The notes beneath the pieces are model-generated. The model had not been told where the DNA came from. It was given only the letters and a program-made list of their open reading frames with translations, and made no database searches. A stretch of DNA of 64,000 nucleotides from Escarpia spicata (taxonomy: Eukaryota > Annelida > Polychaeta > Sabellida > Siboglinidae), in the NCBI GenBank assembly GCA_963995525.1, contig OZ023218.1, forward strand, positions 52,080,139 through 52,144,138, given 5' to 3'. A program made the translations under genes and the position numbers. This document shows, in pieces, positions 51,650 through 63,754 of this stretch; position 1 is the stretch's first letter; every line of letters starts with the position of its first letter.

Positions 51650-54550
51650 AATTTTTTCCTGCCATTTTACGCCAAGGATTGTTCGTAGGCAACGAAGATG
51701 AAAACTGTTGTTGTCCATGTCTCTGAATCATACAATAAAATGCTGACAACACAAGCATGACACTTTCAGCTTGGCGTGCAATGTTAGGCTCTTGTTGGAC
51801 CAGACATGGTTGGTGAGTCTTCCAAAAGATGTTGCTGCTTTTTCAAGTCTTGTGTTCAATTTGTGTAAGCGTAAAGTGTTTATACATTATATAACCTAAG
51901 TAAATAAAGTTTCCACGGTTTCGATGGGTGCACCATTAACATTGATTCTGGCTTCTTGCTTTCCACGGCTCATGGAGACAGTGTTTTGATGTTGATTTTG
52001 AGGCCAAAAGCTGTGCAAGTATTTGCGAAGCTGTTCAAGATTAGTGGTAACTGTTCCTCGGAATGGGAGCAGAAGGCAGCATCATCAGCATAGAGGGCCT
52101 CGCACACGTGAAGTGCTGTTGTTTTTGTCTTGGCCTTCAAGCGTGACGTTGAGTAGATGTTTGCGTCGAGCCTGGTCCTCAGACCTACTCCAGGATGAGC
52201 AACGTTGGCATTTTGCATAGCTTCTTTGAGTAGAATGGAGACAAATATTCCAAAAAGCGTCGGGGCCAGAACACATCCCTGCTTCACAGCATATTTGACG
52301 CGGAAAGGCTCAGATATCGACCCGTCAGCCTGAACTGTGCCTTGCATGTTGTTGTGGAAGGCTTGGATAAGACTGAGTAGCACTGGTGGACGCCCAACTT
52401 TCTTCAGGGCCGTGAAGATAGCTTCTCTGTTTACATAATCAAAAGCTTTTGTGAGATCCACAAATGCTACATGGAGTGGTAAATGTTGCTCCCTTGCTTT
52501 TTCTTGTAGTTGTCGTACTCAGAAGACCATATTTACAGTTCCTCTGCCATAGCGGAAACCGCACTGTGAATCGGGATACACCCGTTCTGTCAAATTCTGT
52601 AGACGTGTGAGGATGATACGTGCAAATAGTTTCCCTACAACACTGAGCAGAGATATTCGTCTGTAGTTATTGCAGTCGCCTCTGTCAACCATGTTTTTGT
52701 ACTGTGTGATTATAATTACTTGAATCCCCCATTTCTTGTAGAATTGAATGTTCCCGCCAGCACTCCAGGAGAAGGGTGTAGAGTGGTGGTAACAATGCCT
52801 GACTGCCAGCCTTAATCAGCTCTGCTGGTATTGCATCTCGACCTGATGCTTTACTATGTGACAGTCTGGCAACAACTGCCCCCGTCTCTGTGAACTGTGG
52901 TTCGTCACCAAGTTCTTCCATAATCTCCGTAGATGGGACTTTGTCAATTGTATACACATAATACGGCCTTTCCGTGAAATAAAGGTCGGAGAAATGCTCA
53001 AACCAGTGATTCATTTGGTCATCTCTTTTTGTTAGTGCGACATCATCTTTCGATTGGAGAGGCGCAGTTTTCCTTATTGTGGGACCTATAGCTGGTTTTT
53101 TTTATGACCGCATACATTTTGTTAGGTTCCAAGTCTTAGCCGCTGTCTTGATATCCTCACTTAGGTCAATATAGTATTGGTGAAGTGCTTGGCTGGCTTT
53201 TCTTTGAGCAAGACTTCAGGAAGCCATACAGCAAGCACTGGTGGTCTCATTTGGTCTGCTTTTGAATTCCAGGAGTGCTTTGCGTTTTGCCTCAATTACC
53301 GGTTTCATAGTGCCAAGACTGGGTTATGACAAGAGCTTATGCCAAAGGTGTCCAAGGCTGATTTGTGAATTGTTTGTTTGAGAAGCTGACACTAATAATT
53401 TGCTATTCCAGTATTCACCAAGTTGATCGATGTGGTTTCTGAGGGTTGCGTTTTAATCCGTTGTCAGTTGTTTGATACCAATTTTGGTCATATCAACGCT
53501 TGGCTGACCATGTTTCTTTTTACTGTGGTAGGACTTCGGCGACAGTTTCATGTTTGAGATGACAAGACCGTGTCGCAGTCTGCACTGTGGTATGATTCGT
53601 GCCGCAGTCTGCACTGTGGTATGATCCGAATCGCAGTCTGCACTATGATATGATCTAGTTTTGGTGACATCGTTCAGGTTGCATCGTCGAACCAGAACAA
53701 GGTCTAGTTGATGCCATGTCTTGGATCTGGAGTGCATCCAGGATACCTTGTAATGAGCTGTACATCGTGTGTAGGTGTTAGCAACACATAGTTGGAAATT
53801 AGCACTAAGCTCTAGGAGACGTTGTCCATTGTCATTTGTTTCCCCAATGCCAAAAGCACCTATATCGTCAGGCCAGGATTCTTTGTCATTCCCCACTCGA
53901 GCATTGAAATTCCCAAGTACGATTAGCTTGTCCACATTAGGCACAGACTCAACTACTTGTGTGAGTGCCGCATAGAAGACATCTTTGACATCTGACTATG
54001 CTCTCACAGTGGTTACATAGGCAGATATTACTGTGGCATGACCTATCTCCAGGGAGAGGCGTGCTGTCACAATACGATTATACATAGCGTGTGGTCCCTC
54101 TGACTTGCTGCACAATGTATTATAACAACAAGTCCAACTCCGTGTTGACGGTTGGAGCCAGCTGGTTTGCCTGACCATTATATTGTGTATTCAGACTCTC
54201 TGATGGAGCTTGTCTCAAGTAGTCTTGTTTCTTGCAGTGTTGTAATGTCAACTGACCTCTTGGCCAATTCTCGGTTGATTACAACATTCGTTCCTAGATC
54301 GTTAATGAAATCGTACTCCGGGGACATTCCAGGGATCGTTGTCCGTACATTCCAATTACCGGCCGAAGCACAGTTTTCGTTGTCGTTTTGCAGGTGTGAG
54401 GGTTGCAGTCTGATATTAGGTCTGCACACGCAGACAGGCCTTCAGACTGAGGCGGGTTAGTTCCGTATTGACTGGGGGCTGTCCAGTTTGGAGCGGGCGG
54501 ATACTAACCATGATACAAAAGTCTCTCCCACTGTCAGAGGTGATCGCTGG
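51650..54550 (-). mobile_element. Decayed RTE-like LINE
   Basis: Endonuclease traces are NWNVRTTIPG and LQETRLL near 54370-54200, and NVDKLIVLGNFNARVGND at about 53940-53885. Reverse-transcriptase traces are SKASGRDAIPAELIKAG near 52850, MDLTKAFDYVNREAIF at 52461, VKQGCVLAPTLFGIF near 52280, and YADDAAFCSH near 52090. Many frameshifts and stops. Family assignment (RTE-type) is tentative. It lies between ADGB and the next gene. Confidence 0.82.
53560..53655. repeat. 30-bp triplication inside the RTE-like LINE
   Basis: CGCAGTCTGCACTGTGGTAT or a close variant occurs three times at 30-bp spacing, interrupting the LINE coding sequence. Confidence 0.9.
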
Positions 54551-54559
54551 CGCCATGCT

Positions 54560-55960
54560 CTGCGCCAATCGAACGTTAGGTTCATAACCGGTTACTACAA
54601 TCTTCCGTGTTGTTTATAGTCCTGGAATCGAACACGAACAGGCAGCGTGTCCTCTCTGTTGAAATAATGATACAACTATTGCCAGGGCAGTTAAAAAAAG
54701 TGTTCCTGGTTTGCCCTTGTGACTCGATGTTAGGAGATTTACAGCCAAGACACTTATCTCGACCTGATATGTACTCTGGGGGAAAGACGTGGCTGATATG
54801 TCAATAGACCCAATTTAATAAAAGGCTTTATCATATTATTTATGGGCCACAGGTAAGGCACGACCTACCAGTGGGTGGTCCCAGATGTAGTTTTTCTCTC
54901 CATATGGGGCTAGACCATAGGCTCGTTCCCCGCAGACCTTTATAATATGGAGTGCGCGTAGACCTTTTTGAATTGGCCTTCTCCCCATGACCCTTCAAAA
55001 TGTGCCCCTGCTCAGGTTACAATAAGTTGACGTTACGCCGACGCCCCCCCCCCCCTCTCCCCGTCTTCAGATGTCACCGGTCGAGCCGAGACAGCGGAGA
55101 ACCTGAAGTTACGGCGGCGAGGTAGCGAAAAATGTTCTACACCATTTAGCTAGGCCGCCAGTGCATGGGATTTTTGTGCCCCCCTCCCAGACTACAATCT
55201 CTGGGTCGATCTGCCCCTGCTAACCAGAATATATAGTGAGGTATATTTTTGTTTACAGAAGCTTCATGTGTCGCGAACACGTGTCGATAGTTTGGTGAAA
55301 ATCGTGGTAATAAAAATGTTCAGTTTCCACCATCGTCATCATATGCGATTATGGCATTTCAAACACATCAATGTGTTTGCCTTTGTTATATGTTAGACAT
55401 TCACGATTCTTGCCAGAATAACTGGGCTCATCGTGTGACTAGTGGTTGTAGTCTTTAAACAAACTCGTGGCGCACGTCATATCGGTAGATACGAGGCTAG
55501 GTATTATTCGTAGGCTTATAAGTCTCTGGATAAAGCACCTCGGACATCAAAATTGGAAAACCCTCTGGTCTGCATTCTGATTACCGTTCTGGTTAAAACA
55601 TTGATCACTGAAGGCATGATCGACTGATTTTAAATGGCAACGATCTGAGGTGCTGCGCCCAACGCACCACAGCAAAGACATTTTTGTTTTGAAAGGTTCA
55701 CAGTCCATTTTAAAGACACACACAGTAGGAACAACGATAATTAGCTGTAATAGTTATATCTGAGCAGCCCGTAAACACAAACAAACTGTCAAATTAAGTT
55801 CCAACTCAGATAGTAGTACGCAGAGAGGCCCGTATTGTTATAATTTCATAAATTAGACAAACCGGAACAGCAACAGCACCAAAAGTAATAGCAATAGTAA
55901 AAAACAACAAAAAATACGAACAAACTAAATAGCGACAACTAGAAAACGCCAACAGAAAAC
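54560..55960. other. Intergenic or intronic spacer
   Basis: Holds a C-run at 55045-55060 and no recognised gene or repeat. It could contain further small exons of the gene to its right. Confidence 0.45.
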
Positions 55961-56098
55961 TAACCTTTGAGAAGTTCTAAATTATTAAAATTCGTATTTA
56001 CTGGGTAAATATCGACCGTGTTTAAGATAAGAACACACGGCGCGTGGAAAAGGGGAACCGATGTATCTTCCGCTGAACGTGATGATGTATCACCCCAC

Positions 56099-56512
56099 CT
56101 GTACGGCGCGGTGTTGGGCGAGTCGACTGAGACGTCCTCCACGATGGCGCTGATGGAAGGCCGGTGGTCGGAGATGGAGCGCCGGGTCCGCGAGAGACTG
56201 CCGGCAGCCATATAGGCGGAGGCACTGCTGATGCTGGTCGCCGCCGTCACGGACACCTCGTCGGGCTGGGACGGGAAGCGACGCACCGTCTTGTAGAAGG
56301 CGTCTCCCACCTTGAGCTGCGACACGTCACTCGCCTCCTTGGCGATGACGACGACGCCCTGCGGATTAACGGGGTTCCCGAAGATACTGGAGCGACGTCG
56401 ACTCGGCTCGTTGGCCGCACTGCGGGGCCGGGAGCCACCGCCACTCGACAGAGACACGGTCGAACTACGCCGACTCATTTCGTTCTTCGGACACAAAGTT
56501 GTGCCGAACAGG
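56099..56512 (-). CDS. Unrecognised Ser/Arg-rich gene, exon 2
   Basis: Open frame in GC-rich sequence: LFGTTLCPKNEMSRRSSTVS onward, with SRRRSSIFG, GVVVIAKEASDVSQLKVGDA, RFPSQPDEVSV and SISDHRPSISAIVEDVSV. An acceptor CCTAG before 56512 leaves one base that completes the phase 2 codon of the exon at 59163-59374, which is why the two are joined. The donor is either GTGGGG after 56099 or GTTAGT after 55965 (the frame is open to both). An internal ATG at MSRRSS could instead be a start codon. The function is not recognised and further exons were not found. Confidence 0.55.
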
Positions 56513-56700
56513 CTAGGTCAACAACTGTCGCAGGCCACTACACCAGCCTCACAGGCCAGTTAGGCCACAAATGGTCCCATACCGGCTAGGCCACCAACTG
56601 TTTCAGGTCGGCTAAGCCACAAAGTGTACAAAACACCTATAGCCCAACAACTGTCCAAATCCACTAGGCCACCAACTGTGGCAGACCGTCTGTTCCAGAC
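56510..56700. repeat. Degenerate repeats of about 40 bp
   Basis: CAACAACTGTC, AGGCCACCAACTGT and AAGCCACAAAGTGT recur with many differences upstream of the Ser/Arg-rich exon. Confidence 0.65.
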
Positions 56701-57444
56701 CTTATCAACGGCAGCTGCCTGGGTAAACAAATATCAAAGGATAGCTAGATAGTTAATGTGCCACTAACGCCGGGTTATTGTACCACACGTTATCCCCGAT
56801 AACGACACCACGCACAATCAATGGTTGACTAGGTCACAACCGAGTTGACGTTGGTTTGGTCACAATATTATAATCCCGTCCAGATTCGTGACGGACTGTC
56901 GCAGCTTGTTTCAACAACTGTCCCCGATAAATTTATGTAGTCAACTAGTCAAACGTCCAGCATAAAGCGGAACATCCATAATGTAGGAGGATCGACGCTA
57001 TCGCGTATCTCCAAAGCCGGTGTCCACGATGAAGACAATGTCCAACGTCCAACAGAAGCCTTGTATTCATGTACTCTGTAACACGTTTCTCCTTGCCACT
57101 GTGTGCTAGAGACTGTATCCATGGTCTGTGAGCTTGTTTGTTTACCGCTGACAAGGCACAGGTCAGTATCAACGTTGTTCCTCGGTAATGTTAGTTTTTC
57201 ATTAAGGTAAACGGATAGTATTTCAGGCGAACAATGGCCAACGTCCGTTTGTCCACCGCCTGTCCCTGATAATGTTGACGCACTTAGCAAACTGGACAAT
57301 ACGTGCAAACATCATTGAAATGGGATTTGACCTGAACTGTGAGAGCACTGCTGCATATATAAATGCGTCCGTAACATTGTTCGGTGAAAACAGCAGAGTA
57401 TACCTTTTTGTTCTGTGTAATTAGGTGACATGGTTGATAAATGT

Positions 57445-57722
57445 ACAACTCTAATTTCCGGAAAACAAATGTTGGCGGATTGAATATATATTGCCTAATT
57501 TGTGCGTCTCAGTGATGTTGATTAATTACATGGAAACACAATTTGAGGTTGTGCATATAAATACTGCATTATTTATACGTTTCGATCGTATTGTCTAATT
57601 TCAAAAAAATAAAAGTTTCTGTATTGAATATATTGCATTAATTGTACGTATCAACAGCGTCGTCTAATTAGCCGTAAATACGTGTTGGAGCATTGAATAC
57701 ATTGCTTAACACTGCAGTCGGT
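57445..57722. repeat. Degenerate tandem repeats of about 97 bp
   Basis: Three diverged copies share ATTGAATA(C/T)ATTGC, TTAATT-GTACGT and GTCTAATT. Confidence 0.65.
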
Positions 57723-57724
57723 GA

Positions 57725-58131
57725 AGAGGATCTAACAAATGTATTAGAAATTCCATAAGGTCACAACGATCGACTAACCAAGACATCGCCATGGAAATGA
57801 GCTCGGATTGTCTGAGGATATTGGCGCGTAATAAGTTATTTATTATTATTTTATTATTATAAATACGGTGGAATGTTCTTGTTCAAAGTGAACAGCTCTC
57901 ACGCGCAGACGAAATACAGTCTGCGTTTCCGCTTAAGATACATCATCATGATTAAAAGCGAAACTTGTGTACGAAATCTGACAAAAGTATGGATAATTAT
58001 ACAGATGGGAAAAAGGAAAGGGAACAAGAAGAAGGAGGACGACCACCCAAGGGCATCAACCATGGGACAGACAACAATAATAAAGACCAGAACTGTGCAA
58101 GCCAAGTAATCATTCCATAAGTGGAGGGTGT

Positions 58132-58178
<47 letters not shown>

Positions 58179-59162
58179 GACTGACTACAAACAACTACGG
58201 GTTTGAAACAGCCCACGCCACCATCCGACGCCCGTTTGGTACGCCCAAGAAACACAGTAGAGCCAGCAGAACAGGGCGAACAGGCGTGCTAAATCTCATG
58301 TAAGAGGTGCCGTGCTGAACACTAGTGACGAGGCGTGAAGAGTCTCCAAAGCAAGACTGGAAGAGCATTGATGCGAATCTCGTGGCTCAGCTAGTCGGTT
58401 GGGTTAAACAAAATAACTCACTATCTGTAAAAAGGTGTAAACAGCAGTTAATGTCTGAGTTCCTATAGGAACATATGGCTTTACCAGCCAGTGTAATAAC
58501 TCTGCCCAATCAATACATAATGTCATGCACTAGATACATGAAACTACCGCGTACAATCTATTGTATATCAAAGCCTTATATCAAACGTACAGAACATAAT
58601 TATATGTAAAAAAAGCCTTGTAACCGTGAAAACCATGACACAATGTAATACTATGGAAAACAATCTATGGACTACATTGTCTGTCATTTCAAGCGAATGC
58701 AGTAGTATATTATATAGTCATTTCCTAGTTACAGGTTATACCTGGATTCTAGGTCAAGGCAACGCAGGTTAATAATAATAAAATTACTCCTCTTGCACCA
58801 ATATGCTCGAAATCGAGCTATGTGGCGCAGCAAGACCAAAGAATTAATCAATCGCGTAACTTGATAAAGGTCACCCAAGTAGCTGACCGTAGCCAGCCAT
58901 CATGTGTTAAACCAAAGTATCCGTCGGCGTGAGTGGTCAGTAGTTTGATCACTGCAAAGGCAAACCAGCAGTCACCATCAGCCAGGCCCGTAGGCGGGAC
59001 TGCGATTGGTGCACACGCACCACTCCCCCCATTAAGGCAAAAGAGATCCGCTCGAAGGTAAAATAAGTTCCGCTCGAGGTCTCAAGGGGCGGGTACCTAC
59101 ATATTTAGCACCTCAGATGTATGTACTGTACACACGACTGTCTTGGATTAGTTGTAACTTAC
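57725..59162. other. Intron of the unrecognised gene
   Basis: Contains a GA microsatellite (58135-58177) and otherwise no recognised exon or element. Confidence 0.45.
58135..58177. repeat. GA dinucleotide microsatellite
   Basis: About 20 uninterrupted AG repeats ending in GAGTTGAC. Confidence 0.98.
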
Positions 59163-59374
59163 ACGGTGGATGACTTGGGGTGGCTCAAGGACAAGGAAGA
59201 CGACCCTTCTTTGTCCATCATCAGTAGCGACGTGAGGGTGGACGTAGAGGCACCGTTCGCCTTCGACCCGGCCGACCTGTCTGGCCGCAGATGTCCACCC
59301 TCCTCTGGCATGGGAGGTAGGGACGGCGTGAAGTGGTCATACTTCGTGCTCGAACCTTTCCGTGGCGTCGACAT
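59163..59374 (-). CDS. Unrecognised Ser/Arg-rich gene, exon 1
   Basis: ATG at 59374 opens MSTPRKGSSTKYDHFTPSLP, then PMPEEGGHLRPDRSAGS and ends SLSHPKSST. A strong donor GTAAGT follows in phase 2. An in-frame stop lies upstream, so the ATG is probably the real start. TATAAA lies about 50 bp upstream (59427-59432). The protein is low-complexity and not recognised; the next exon is probably 56512-56099. Confidence 0.6.
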
Positions 59375-59670
59375 CACTCCGAACTCTGGAAGGACCTTCT
59401 TGGTTCTATCGCACTCGCCTTGCCTTTATATCCGTTCTCACCAACAACGCTCTCTGTTACTCTATCAACGATGCATATTCATATCCGAGCAGAATATAGC
59501 GTAACAAGTCCTTCCCGAGCAATGTTCATCAAATAAACGTGATTATGAATTTTGCGGCGGCATCCAGTCCACAGCGTACCTTCCTGGGCGGGGAAGTGGA
59601 GGGCGACAGAGCGGAACAAAGGAGGGTGTGAAGCCGCAGGCTGGGTGCGCGGATGGAGACTCGCGCCTGC

Positions 59671-59690
59671 CTAGCAACGGGTGTAAACAG
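59671..59690. promoter_or_regulatory. RFX half site plus forkhead site
   Basis: AGCAAC at 59673-59678 (X-box half) is followed by TGTAAACA at 59682-59689, a good forkhead (FOXJ1-type) match, about 300 bp upstream of the exon 1 ATG. This combination is common at ciliary gene promoters; function here is inferred. Confidence 0.35.
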
Positions 59691-59699
59691 AGGCTGCTA

Positions 59700-60940
59700 C
59701 AGCGACTCTAGCGGGCGACTTAACTCGTCTCATACAGGGACCGTCTCAAATGGATAGCGGGCACGACATCATTGCGTAACACCACATGGCACACACATTA
59801 CCTTTCTCTAAATTCACCCCGACACAGGTAGACCTATATGTGAACCAGTGTAAACGGATTTAACAACATTGGTCAGCGATATTAATCCATCTGGCTATGT
59901 ATGAGAGTCTGTATACACTTCTACAGTTTAAGCATGCTAGTGCATTTATAGGGGCAATCTTAAAATAGCACCTTTCTGTGCGTAACTTAACAAGCAGGTG
60001 CCCACGACAACGCGTGTTCGATCTTATTCAAACTTTTTAAACAATTGACCGCGTCAACAAAAACTACATCGTAACAACGATATCGCTTATTTGTATTAGA
60101 GACAATATATCACAGTGCTTGTATAAAAAACAACAACATTTACAGTGCTTAAACATAGGCCTACATACTATCGGATAGTTTTTATAGGACGGAACCAAAT
60201 TATTGCTATCAATTACAATTCACCGATGAGCATGAATGAGAAGTGCTTCTTGTCTCTAGGTATATATATTCCTTGCCCTTGACGCCGCAAAAATGTCGAC
60301 GAGCTTTGCTTTGAAACAACCCCTATCTATTGAAACGCTTTAGAAAGTGAATGGTTGTTTAATTTCCGCGTTTGCGTCAATATATTGATATAAGTCGACG
60401 ACAGCATGACCAGCGGCTAGCTACTGGCCGTCAGTCGTGCTGCGTCACCGGAGTGAGAACGAGTGTAATCACTATTAGTGTGTGATGTAAGAATCGACCA
60501 CCAGTCCAGCGCCGGGTGTAAGAGAGTGGAGTCCCCCGGCAGTGATATCGTCCAGCCACCCCATCATATTAGTTCTCACGACTCTTACCTCCTGCAGCAT
60601 CAACTTCACAACATCTTCTTTCGTTTACTTAGAACACAGTTAGCATCATACACATGTCCGTCAGCAGAGTGGTGCGGTGGATTGGAGTGCCCCCTCGGCT
60701 GAGGCTAGAGTTCCCACTCGATAGACAGTGGGGAGTTGTTTAATGTTTTTGGGAGTCTCAATGGGATGCTGTTGACGGCCTGAAGTTGGAGGTTACACTA
60801 AAAAGGTAGGCTGATGCAGAAGTGTAAAAAAGAACACGACACACAACTGTTTTAAGAAAAGGGGCGCATCACACACACGAACCATGTTACAAACGACGGA
60901 GTCTGCAATATTTTATAATCAGCAAAACCACCAGACAATA
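59700..60940. other. Upstream intergenic sequence
   Basis: No gene, array or element recognised. Confidence 0.45.
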
Positions 60941-60944
60941 CAAA

Positions 60945-61266
60945 GTTCTTATATAGCGCAGTATCCAGTCCTTAGGACTGCTCTAATTGCTACACACTTT
61001 ACTCCCTGGCAGACCCGTTCATTCGAACACCAACTCAACTTCTCCGGGAAGCATTCATCTACGCTGCAGTTATTGCGCGAAGATTATGCGTACGCAACAA
61101 TCAACTACAGTTTATTGTAAGGTACGCATTGCTACAGCGGAGTGAACTGGAGCAACATGAAGTGAACGAACTTGCCCAAGGTTTGACACGGCAGCAGGAA
61201 AATACGAACCCGGAATCTCTCAAATGAGAGTCGGACGCTCTAAACGCAACGCCTCGGCGCTCCACT
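60945..61266 (-). mobile_element. tRNA-derived SINE, copy 2
   Basis: Same family as 3955-4262, with the head at 61266 (B-box-like CCGGGTTCGTATTTTC), the body block AACCTTGGGCAAGTTC, and a tail with GAGCAGTCCTAAGGACTGG and GCGCTATATAAGAAC. The last block extends the tail beyond copy 1. The A box is degenerate. Confidence 0.82.
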
Positions 61267-61710
61267 ACAATAAGAAGACCAAATCCGAGCTGGTGTGTTC
61301 ACGTAACACGATTCATTGGCTTGGCAAAACCATCGCCCAAGGCAGTGTATGAGACCAGTCGAGAATGAAGGGATACGTTTACATCATTTTAATGAAACGT
61401 AACGGCAGGTTGTGTTTGAATGGATTATTGTATGCCGCAGCACACCGTACGCATAGGCGTCGTATCGACCCGGACTCGGTATTGATTGGTTTTAGATCCA
61501 ATAGATAATTCCTACCTAGATTTTTCTATTCCAAAAACGTTTATTCCGACACTGCGGCGACAACGCTTTATTTGAAGTGCCCGGAACGTGTATGTTCGGA
61601 ACAGTATGTTGGTAGGGGCGTAACCAAATCCCTTTATGATCTATATCAAAATACAGACCCGTATGCTGTGGATGGAACATCACCGCAAAATATATAATAG
61701 CATCCCAACC

Positions 61711-61792
61711 CCCTCCCCCTCCCCCTCCCCCTCCCCCTCCCCCTCCCCCTCCCCCTCCCCCTCCCCCTCCCCCTCCCCCTCCCCCTTCCCCA
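61711..61792. repeat. CCCCCT hexamer microsatellite
   Basis: About 13 near-perfect copies of CCCCCT, abutting the 32-bp array. The G-rich strand could form quadruplex or triplex DNA. Confidence 0.97.
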
Positions 61793-62640
61793 GAGTTCTC
61801 CGCACACCGTACGTGACTCGACCAGAGTTCTCCGCACACCGTACGTGACTCGACCAGAGTTCTCCGCACACCATACGTGACTCGACCAGAGTTCACCGCA
61901 CACCGTACGTGACTCGACCAGAGTTCTCCACACACCGTACGTGACTCGACCAGAGTTCTCCGCACACCGTACGTGACTCGACCAGAGTTCTCCGCACACC
62001 GTACGTGACTCGACCACAGTTCTCCGCACACCGTACTTGACTCGACCAGAGTTCTCCACACACCGTACGTGAGTCGACCAGAGTTCTCCGCACACCGTAC
62101 GTGACTCGACCAGAGTTCTCCGCACACCGTACGTGATTCGACCAGAGTTCTCCGCACACCGTACGTGACTCGACCAGAGTTCTCCACACCCCGTACGTGA
62201 CTCGACCAGAGTTCTCCGCACACCGTACGTGACTCGACCAGAGTTCTCCGCACACCGTACGTGACTCGACCAGAGTTCTCCGCACACCGTACGTGACTCG
62301 ACCAGAGTTCTCCGCACACCGTACGTGACTCGACCAGAGTTCTCCACACACCGTACGTGACTCGACCAGAGTTCTCCGCACACCGTACGTGACTCGACCA
62401 GAGTTCTCCGCACACCGTACGTGACTCGACCAGAGTTCTCCGCACACCGTACGTGACTCGACCACAGTTCTCCGCACACCGTACGTGACTCGACCACAGT
62501 TCTCCGCACACCGTACGTGACTCGACCAGAGTTCTCCGCACACCGTACGTGACTCGACCAGAGTTCTCTGCACACCGTACGTGACTCGACCAGAGTTCTC
62601 CGCACACCGTACGTGACTCGACCAGAGTTCTCCGCACGCC
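61793..62640. repeat. Minisatellite, 32-bp unit, about 26 copies
   Basis: The unit contains GTACGTGACTCGACCAGAGT then TCTCCGCACACC. Copies are more than 90 percent alike. The long reverse-strand frames (about 250-390 codons) are by-products of the missing stops in the unit, not genes. Confidence 0.97.
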
Positions 62641-62734
62641 ACTGGAGGAGCGCTGCAATGACTAGTACGGATTCGTCACGTTCTATGATTTGTTTGTGAG
62701 TAATGCGGAACGGTTGGACAGCGAGTGTCCTCAC

Positions 62735-62854
62735 CAAGAGTGTGCCGCCAGAGGAGGAGTGAAGACGAACCCTGACACCGATCAAGTTGAGCTGCTCCAG
62801 GAGCACTATGTTTCCCGGAGCCTTCTGGAGCTGCTCAAATAAGTGTTTTTGTAT
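62735..62854 (-). CDS. Probable exon of an unrecognised gene
   Basis: Forty codons, phase 0 to phase 0, between a TTTCAGTAG acceptor and a GTGAGG donor: HLFEQLQKAPGNIVLLEQLN then LIGVRVRLHSSSGGTLL. It looks like well-folded conserved coding sequence unlike its surroundings. Whether it belongs upstream of the Ser/Arg-rich gene or to another gene entering from the right is unknown. Confidence 0.45.
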
Positions 62855-63049
62855 CTACTGAAATTATGACTCGAAGTGGCGAGTGTGCTCTGATCAATAT
62901 CGCTATAGATTTGCCGTTTCGATAACTCCATACCGACATCGACTGCTATATCTTCAACAATGAGGTGTTTTAGAGTTATTGATGAAGGACACGGAGCCCC
63001 CTCTCTCTTCCCGCCGTCACAGAGATAGCTTTTCCAAGTACCAGCCGTT

Positions 63050-63212
63050 TTACACGAGAGTGGTGTGTCTGCCAATCACGGCCTATCCCACAGAAAGGTC
63101 GTTTTTAGGGCTTGCTCGCATCAAGTCAAAATTCTTAATGACCATGGGTCAACTCCATCATCTCAACAAGAAAGCCATTGACTCCATTGACCTGGGAATT
63201 GTGGCTGTCGTA
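63050..63212 (+). pseudogene. hAT transposase C-terminal fragment
   Basis: Reads CLPITAYPTERSFLGLARIK then SKFLMTMGQLHHLNKKAIDS. The 'ERSF--L-RIK-----TM-Q--L' pattern is the dimerisation region at the end of hAT-type transposases. The rest of the enzyme is missing, so it is a relic. Confidence 0.65.
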
Positions 63213-63654
63213 TTATTGAGCTTTTTAATTCTCAAGTGCGTATATGTACTCATTTCAGACTGGCATGGTGTACTCACCACATGACGCACATGTTTCCTAT
63301 ACACAGAGGTGTCCACTAAAAACAGTAACACATATCTATTGTAGTAATTGTTTGGTTTATTTTGTATGGTATGGGCCAGTAGTCATCAAACGTTTGATGG
63401 TAAACATGGCCTGCTGTGTTTCGATGGCGCTCGAACGTAATATACTTAAATATCACTTAACATACAACCCTAAAATGTTCTCCTGTTTCGGAAAAGCAGC
63501 GGCCCGACGGGGTGGATGCCGGAGGGTTGACCGGTGGTTTTATGACACCTATGACCGTATGTGGCGGCAAGAGGCCGATTGTTCCCGAGCGCGCGAGAAA
63601 GTTTTGTCTCCTTGAGTACACAGTCTGTTGCACGGGACCGCCAGCAGGTGAGCG

Positions 63655-63752
63655 TCAAAACAATACAGCCTGATTGGATTCAAACCCGCAATCGAAACAA
63701 CGTTTTGGATAGCCAAGTATCGTAACCTCTTGGCCACGTAGGCTGCTGCACA
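63655..63752 (-). mobile_element. tRNA-like sequence, probably a SINE head or tRNA pseudogene
   Basis: On the minus strand it has an A-box-like TGGCCAAGAGG and a B-box GGGTTTGAATCC about 55 bp apart, as in a long-variable-arm (Leu/Ser-type) tRNA. Acceptor stems do not pair well, so a functional tRNA is unlikely. Confidence 0.5.
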
Positions 63753-63754
63753 AG

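Noticed and set aside
61516..62806. 380-codon reverse-strand frames with VCGELWSSHVRCAEN-type repeats
   Set aside because: Stop-free 32-bp minisatellite read in three rotating frames; only the small exon at 62735-62854 beyond the array looks real.
63655..63752. Functional tRNA gene
   Set aside because: A and B boxes are present but the acceptor and other stems pair poorly; more likely a SINE head or pseudogene.
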